Shown: one piece after another, positions 6,261 through 8,284 of the stretch
Layout of the letters: every line of letters begins with the position of its first letter
Position numbering within the stretch: the first letter of the stretch is position 1
Assembly (NCBI GenBank): GCA_936943465.1
Contig: CAKZJN010000140.1
Location: 1 to 8,284, forward strand
Source: an uncultured Rhodoferax sp.
Lineage (GTDB): Bacteria; Pseudomonadota; Gammaproteobacteria; Burkholderiales; Burkholderiaceae_C
DNA: 8,284 nt
Reading direction: 5' to 3'
The notes under the pieces: model-generated
Seen by the model: the letters and a program-made list of their open reading frames with translations, nothing else
The model's database searches: none
What the model was told of the DNA's origin: nothing
Made by a program: the position numbers and the translations under genes

Positions 6261-6266
6261 TACAAT
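6261..6266 (+). promoter_or_regulatory. TACAAT, candidate -10 box for the zinc-ribbon gene
   Basis: TACAAT matches the sigma-70 -10 consensus at 5 of 6 positions and lies 9 bp before the ATG at 6276, in the 33-nt gap after prmA. Transcription from it would begin about 3 nt before the start codon, a near-leaderless mRNA. No good -35 box is visible, so read-through from the acc operon remains the simpler source of transcript. Confidence 0.3.
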
Positions 6267-6275
6267 GGGCTGCAG

Positions 6276-7463
6276 ATGAGTCTTATCACCCAATGCCCGG
6301 CATGTTCCACGATGTTTCGCGTCGTGCCGGATCAGCTTCGGATTTCCGATGGTTGGGTGCGATGCGGTCAATGTGATGAAGTGTTTGATGCCAATGCGCA
6401 TCTGAGAAATCTGGAAGAAGTTGTGCAGAGCGCCCAGGAGGCTGCGGCACAGACACCTCCTCCGTCCGATCCAAACCCTCCCGCGCCTTTCGATCCAGAT
6501 CCTGATCCTTTGGCGGACGCATCGCCAGTACCTGCGCCGGCCCCTGAGACGGAACCTGAAACCGATGGTGTGCAGGCGGTGGAAGAGGACCCTCCGGCCT
6601 ACGACTGGGGGCTTGATCTGCCTCCCTCCGATCTGCCTATGCCGGATATCGACATTTCTTTGCCGATAGAGCCTGCGAGCGCACAGCCCGCTTTGGATGC
6701 CGCAGCGGAGCAACTTTACGAGAGCGCTGCAGCGGTTGAGCCTGCGCCGGAAGAGGTTAGGAGCGAACCGATTGAGCCCTTCCTCGATGAGACGCCAGCG
6801 GGCTTGCCTGAGGCGGATGATTCAGCACCCGTGCAGAGTGTTTCTGAGTCCATCGATCACTGGATGCACGCGAAGCAGGCCGCCGAGCTTGGCCCGGCCG
6901 CCACATCCACCCCCACCCCGTTGGCTGCCCATCCGGAAGACGCACCGCTGTCGTTCATGCCGAAGAGCAGCCAACCTTCGCGGGCTAGTCGCTGGCTTAA
7001 CGCGCGGGTGTTGGCCGCTGTATCCGCCGTGATGGCACTTGCGTTGACCGGGCAGTTTGTCATGTACCAGCGTGACCGACTGGCTGCGTCTTATCCGGTG
7101 TTGCGTGCCCCGCTGACTTCGGTATGTGCATTGGCGGGATGCACGATTGCAGCGCCCCGCCAGATCGAATCGATTGCCATTGAAAGCTCGGCCTTTACCA
7201 ACGTGCGCCCGGGTGTTTACCTGCTGCAAGTGACTCTGAAGAACAGTGCCAGTCTGGACCTTGCAGTACCTGCGCTGGAACTTACCTTGTCCGATCTGCA
7301 GGACCGCCCCCTGTTTCGAAAGGTGATTCAGGCGGATGAAATCAAGGCCAAAGTGCTGACCTTTGCGGCAGGGTCCGAACTCAATGCCAGCGTACCCATC
7401 CATGTTCGCGATGGCGCAGCATCGTCCGTGACCGGGTACAAGCTATTGGCCTTCTACCCATAA
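6276..7463 (+). CDS. Zinc-ribbon (MJ0042-type) inner-membrane protein with DUF3426 domain
   Basis: 395 residues with a clear modular plan. The N-terminal zinc ribbon has CPAC (7-10) and CGQC (30-33), including the FRV and VRCGQC features of MJ0042-type fingers. Residues about 58-230 are a disordered Pro/Asp/Glu/Ala-rich linker. A single hydrophobic segment (about 243-263, VLAAVSAVMALALTGQFVMY) follows WLNAR, and the C-terminal domain (about 270-395) resembles DUF3426. It includes Cys284 and Cys289 and a long beta-rich part (VYLLQVTLKNSASLDLAVPALEL). Predicted topology puts the finger and linker in the cytoplasm and the last 130 residues in the periplasm. The molecular function of this family is not known to me. 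The start ATG begins directly with the finger; no Shine-Dalgarno sequence is evident. It is probably the last gene after accB-accC-prmA. Confidence 0.92.
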   Translation: MSLITQCPACSTMFRVVPDQLRISDGWVRCGQCDEVFDANAHLRNLEEVVQSAQEAAAQTPPPSDPNPPAPFDPDPDPLADASPVPAPAPETEPETDGVQAVEEDPPAYDWGLDLPPSDLPMPDIDISLPIEPASAQPALDAAAEQLYESAAAVEPAPEEVRSEPIEPFLDETPAGLPEADDSAPVQSVSESIDHWMHAKQAAELGPAATSTPTPLAAHPEDAPLSFMPKSSQPSRASRWLNARVLAAVSAVMALALTGQFVMYQRDRLAASYPVLRAPLTSVCALAGCTIAAPRQIESIAIESSAFTNVRPGVYLLQVTLKNSASLDLAVPALELTLSDLQDRPLFRKVIQADEIKAKVLTFAAGSELNASVPIHVRDGAASSVTGYKLLAFYP

Positions 7464-7494
7464 AAAAAGCCCAACACCTTGCGGTGCCGGGCTT
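7462..7494 (-). terminator. Terminator of the histone H1-like gene, possibly bidirectional
   Basis: On the plus strand, AAGCCC (7467-7472) pairs with GGGCTT (7489-7494) and CACC (7475-7478) with GGTG (7483-7486), around a TTGC loop with an AA/CC internal mismatch. On the minus strand the stem runs into seven T (complement of 7462-7468), a strong intrinsic terminator 22 nt after the histone-like stop codon. Toward the plus strand only TTGATTTG follows, so it is weaker for the zinc-ribbon gene. Confidence 0.8.
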
Positions 7495-7516
7495 GATTTG
7501 CCAATCAGATAACTGA

Positions 7517-7999
7517 TCAGGGCTTGCTGGCCGTAGGAAACGGCCAAGCTGCTTGCGGGTTCAGAGTGGTCTGAGCGGCAGGGGCAGCAGGCGCTGCGGC
7601 AGCGGGTGCTTTCGCGGCTTTCTTCGCAGCCGGCTTCTTGGCTGCTTTCTTGGCGGCGGGCTTCTTCGCAGCGGGCTTTTTGGCTGCAGCGGCTTTCTTG
7701 GCCGGGGCGGCCTTCTTGGCTGCTACTTTCTTCGCAGGAGCTGCCTTTTTGGCCGGAGCGGCTTTCTTAGCCGGAGCGGCTTTCTTGGCTGCTACTTTCT
7801 TTGCAGGAGCTGCCTTTTTGGCCGGAGCGGCTTTCTTGGCTGCTACCTTCTTCGCAGGAGCTGCCTTTTTGGCCGGAGCGGCTTTCTTGGCTGCTACTTT
7901 CTTAGCGGGAGCGGCCTTCTTAGCCGGAGCGGCTTTCTTAGCTGCTACTTTCTTAGCGGGAGCGGCCTTCTTTGCGGCCGGTTTTTTTGCAGTTGCCAT
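7517..7999 (-). CDS. Histone H1-like (AlgP/Hc1-type) Lys/Ala/Pro-rich DNA-binding protein
   Basis: 160-residue, strongly basic, low-complexity protein resembling the C-terminal tail of eukaryotic histone H1 and the bacterial H1-like proteins of beta- and gammaproteobacteria. Such proteins bind DNA without strict sequence preference and affect nucleoid packing. Residues 1-17 (MATAKKPAAKKAAPAKK) lead into five units beginning VAAKK (18-108): four of 17 residues and one of 23 with an extra AAPAKK. Then comes a PAAKK-rich segment (109-132), an Ala/Pro stretch and a non-basic tail QTTLNPQAAWPFPTASKP. The start ATG (7997-7999) has AAGGAG (complement of 8006-8011) six bases upstream; the TTG at 8017 lies before that site and is rejected. 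There is no folded N-terminal domain. The gene lies downstream of nrdB on the same strand, with a 171-nt structured gap. Confidence 0.93.
   Translation of the reverse strand: MATAKKPAAKKAAPAKKVAAKKAAPAKKAAPAKKVAAKKAAPAKKAAPAKKVAAKKAAPAKKAAPAKKVAAKKAAPAKKAAPAKKAAPAKKVAAKKAAPAKKAAAAKKPAAKKPAAKKAAKKPAAKKAAKAPAAAAPAAPAAQTTLNPQAAWPFPTASKP
7676..7948 (-). repeat. 51-bp in-frame tandem repeats in the histone-like gene
   Basis: Five direct units encode VAAKKAAPAKKAAPAKK or variants: 7898-7948, 7847-7897, 7796-7846, 7727-7795 (69 bp, with an 18-bp internal duplication of AAPAKK) and 7676-7726. Units 7847-7897 and 7796-7846 differ at two of 51 positions, both silent, which suggests recent duplication. 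Units at the ends have diverged more. The array is in frame throughout, so changes in unit number would lengthen or shorten the protein without breaking it. Confidence 0.9.
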
Positions 8000-8030
8000 A
8001 CTTTTCTCCTTGATCAATTAACAAAGAGCA

Positions 8031-8056
8031 CTTCTTGCGGGTTGGAATGCAAGAAG
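8031..8056. repeat. Hairpin A upstream of the histone-like gene
   Basis: CTTCTTGC (8031-8038) and GCAAGAAG (8049-8056) form a perfect 8-bp inverted repeat with a 10-nt loop. Read on the minus strand it lies 31 nt before the ATG of the histone-like gene, just upstream of its ribosome binding site, and is followed by a moderately T-rich stretch that is not a proper T tract. Confidence 0.6.
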
Positions 8057-8059
8057 CGA

Positions 8060-8094
8060 TTCATGCCGTTGGGAACATTTCCCAGCGGCATGAA
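8060..8094. repeat. Hairpin B: long near-perfect inverted repeat upstream of the histone-like gene
   Basis: TTCATGCCGTTGGGAA (8060-8075) and TTCCCAGCGGCATGAA (8079-8094) can form a 16-bp stem with a 3-nt loop. The only imperfection is position 8069/8085 (T-G, which pairs as U-G in a plus-strand RNA). Neither strand has a T tract after it, so it is not a textbook terminator. It could end or stabilise the nrdB transcript, form part of the histone-gene leader, or be a dispersed palindromic element. Confidence 0.65.
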
Positions 8095-8117
8095 CTTGGT
8101 GACACACCCGCTCTCCA

Positions 8118-8131
8118 CGCGCTGCTGCGCG
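8118..8131. repeat. Hairpin C, small GC stem in the nrdB-histone gap
   Basis: CGCGC (8118-8122), loop TGCT, GCGCG (8127-8131). Outer CACAC (8103-8107) and GTGTG (8139-8143) could close a larger stem. It stands beside hairpin B, 40 nt after the nrdB stop on the minus strand. Confidence 0.4.
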
Positions 8132-8170
8132 GACGTTCGTGTGTGAAATTCGAATAAACATACAGATGCT

Positions 8171-8284
8171 TTAGTCCCAGGACAAAGCGCCGCCCGATTG
8201 GTACTCGATCACACGAGTCTCAAAGAAGTTGCGTTCTTTCTTCAGGTCAATCATCTCGCTCATCCAGGGGAAGGGGTTCTCTTC
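8171..8284 (-). CDS. nrdB: Ribonucleoside-diphosphate reductase beta subunit, C-terminal end
   Basis: Partial gene entering from the right edge; the last 37 codons and TAA (complement of 8171-8173) are visible. The class I small subunit holds the metal/radical cofactor and works with NrdA to reduce ribonucleoside diphosphates to deoxyribonucleotides. The visible peptide contains ENPFPWMSEMIDLKKE, RNFFETRVIEYQ and the end GGALSWD, a pattern I recognise from betaproteobacterial NrdB. The flexible C-terminal tail of this subunit is what docks on NrdA. The cofactor-binding residues lie outside the window. No canonical terminator follows; hairpins C, B and A are next in its direction of transcription. 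Confidence 0.93.
   Translation of the reverse strand, partial: EENPFPWMSEMIDLKKERNFFETRVIEYQSGGALSWD

Noticed and set aside
5970..6713. Minus-strand frame of about 247 codons opposite the prmA end and the zinc-ribbon gene
   Set aside because: It has no domain resemblance and lies opposite two well-supported genes.
7676..7948. CRISPR-like array
   Set aside because: Repeats are contiguous, in-frame and coding, with no unique spacers and no cas genes.
7553..8146. Plus-strand open frames opposite the histone-like gene giving Gly/Phe/Leu- or Ala/Phe-rich repeats
   Set aside because: They mirror the AAG/GCC-rich repeats of the minus-strand gene; the minus frame has the good RBS, the terminator and the family resemblance.

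Overview
The window looks like ordinary chromosomal DNA of a betaproteobacterium, most likely Burkholderiales and probably family Comamonadaceae. The evidence is moderately high GC, near full-length matches to the proteobacterial AroG, Mpl, AccB, AccC and PrmA families, a lysine/alanine/proline-rich histone H1-like protein, and an NrdB tail ending in GGALSWD. Genus is not resolved. There is no tRNA, rRNA, IS element, integrase, phage gene or CRISPR array.

Layout. (1) 1-285 is the 3' end of a DAHP synthase gene (shikimate pathway, + strand). (2) 412-720 is a small unrecognised cytosolic protein with a good RBS, followed by a strong intrinsic terminator (746-784). (3) 789-2180 on the minus strand is mpl, a murein-peptide recycling ligase. 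It converges on the small gene and diverges from the next. (4) 2205-2798 (+) encodes an unnamed protein with a degenerate nucleotidyltransferase-like signature. It overlaps by 4 nt a TlpA-type membrane-anchored thioredoxin-like gene (2795-3364). (5) A 157-nt spacer with repeated TTTGCGG boxes leads into accB-accC-prmA (3522-6242), packed with 9-12 nt gaps. (6) 6276-7463 encodes an inner-membrane protein with an N-terminal zinc ribbon, a long Pro/Asp/Glu-rich linker, one TM segment and a periplasmic DUF3426-type domain. (7) A terminator oriented for the minus strand separates it from a convergent histone H1-like gene (7517-7999) built of 51-bp tandem repeats. Its 171-nt upstream gap holds strong hairpins. 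(8) 8171-8284 is the 3' end of nrdB on the minus strand.

Biological picture: housekeeping functions in aromatic amino acid synthesis, cell-wall recycling, the first step of fatty acid synthesis, ribosomal protein methylation, nucleoid structure and deoxynucleotide synthesis. No obvious new multi-gene system is visible. The most interesting signals lie between genes: a perfect 12-bp palindrome placed exactly midway between two divergent start codons, two mutually exclusive hairpins upstream of accB, and tandem hairpins upstream of the histone-like gene. The 2205-2798 protein is the best coding candidate for a new function.
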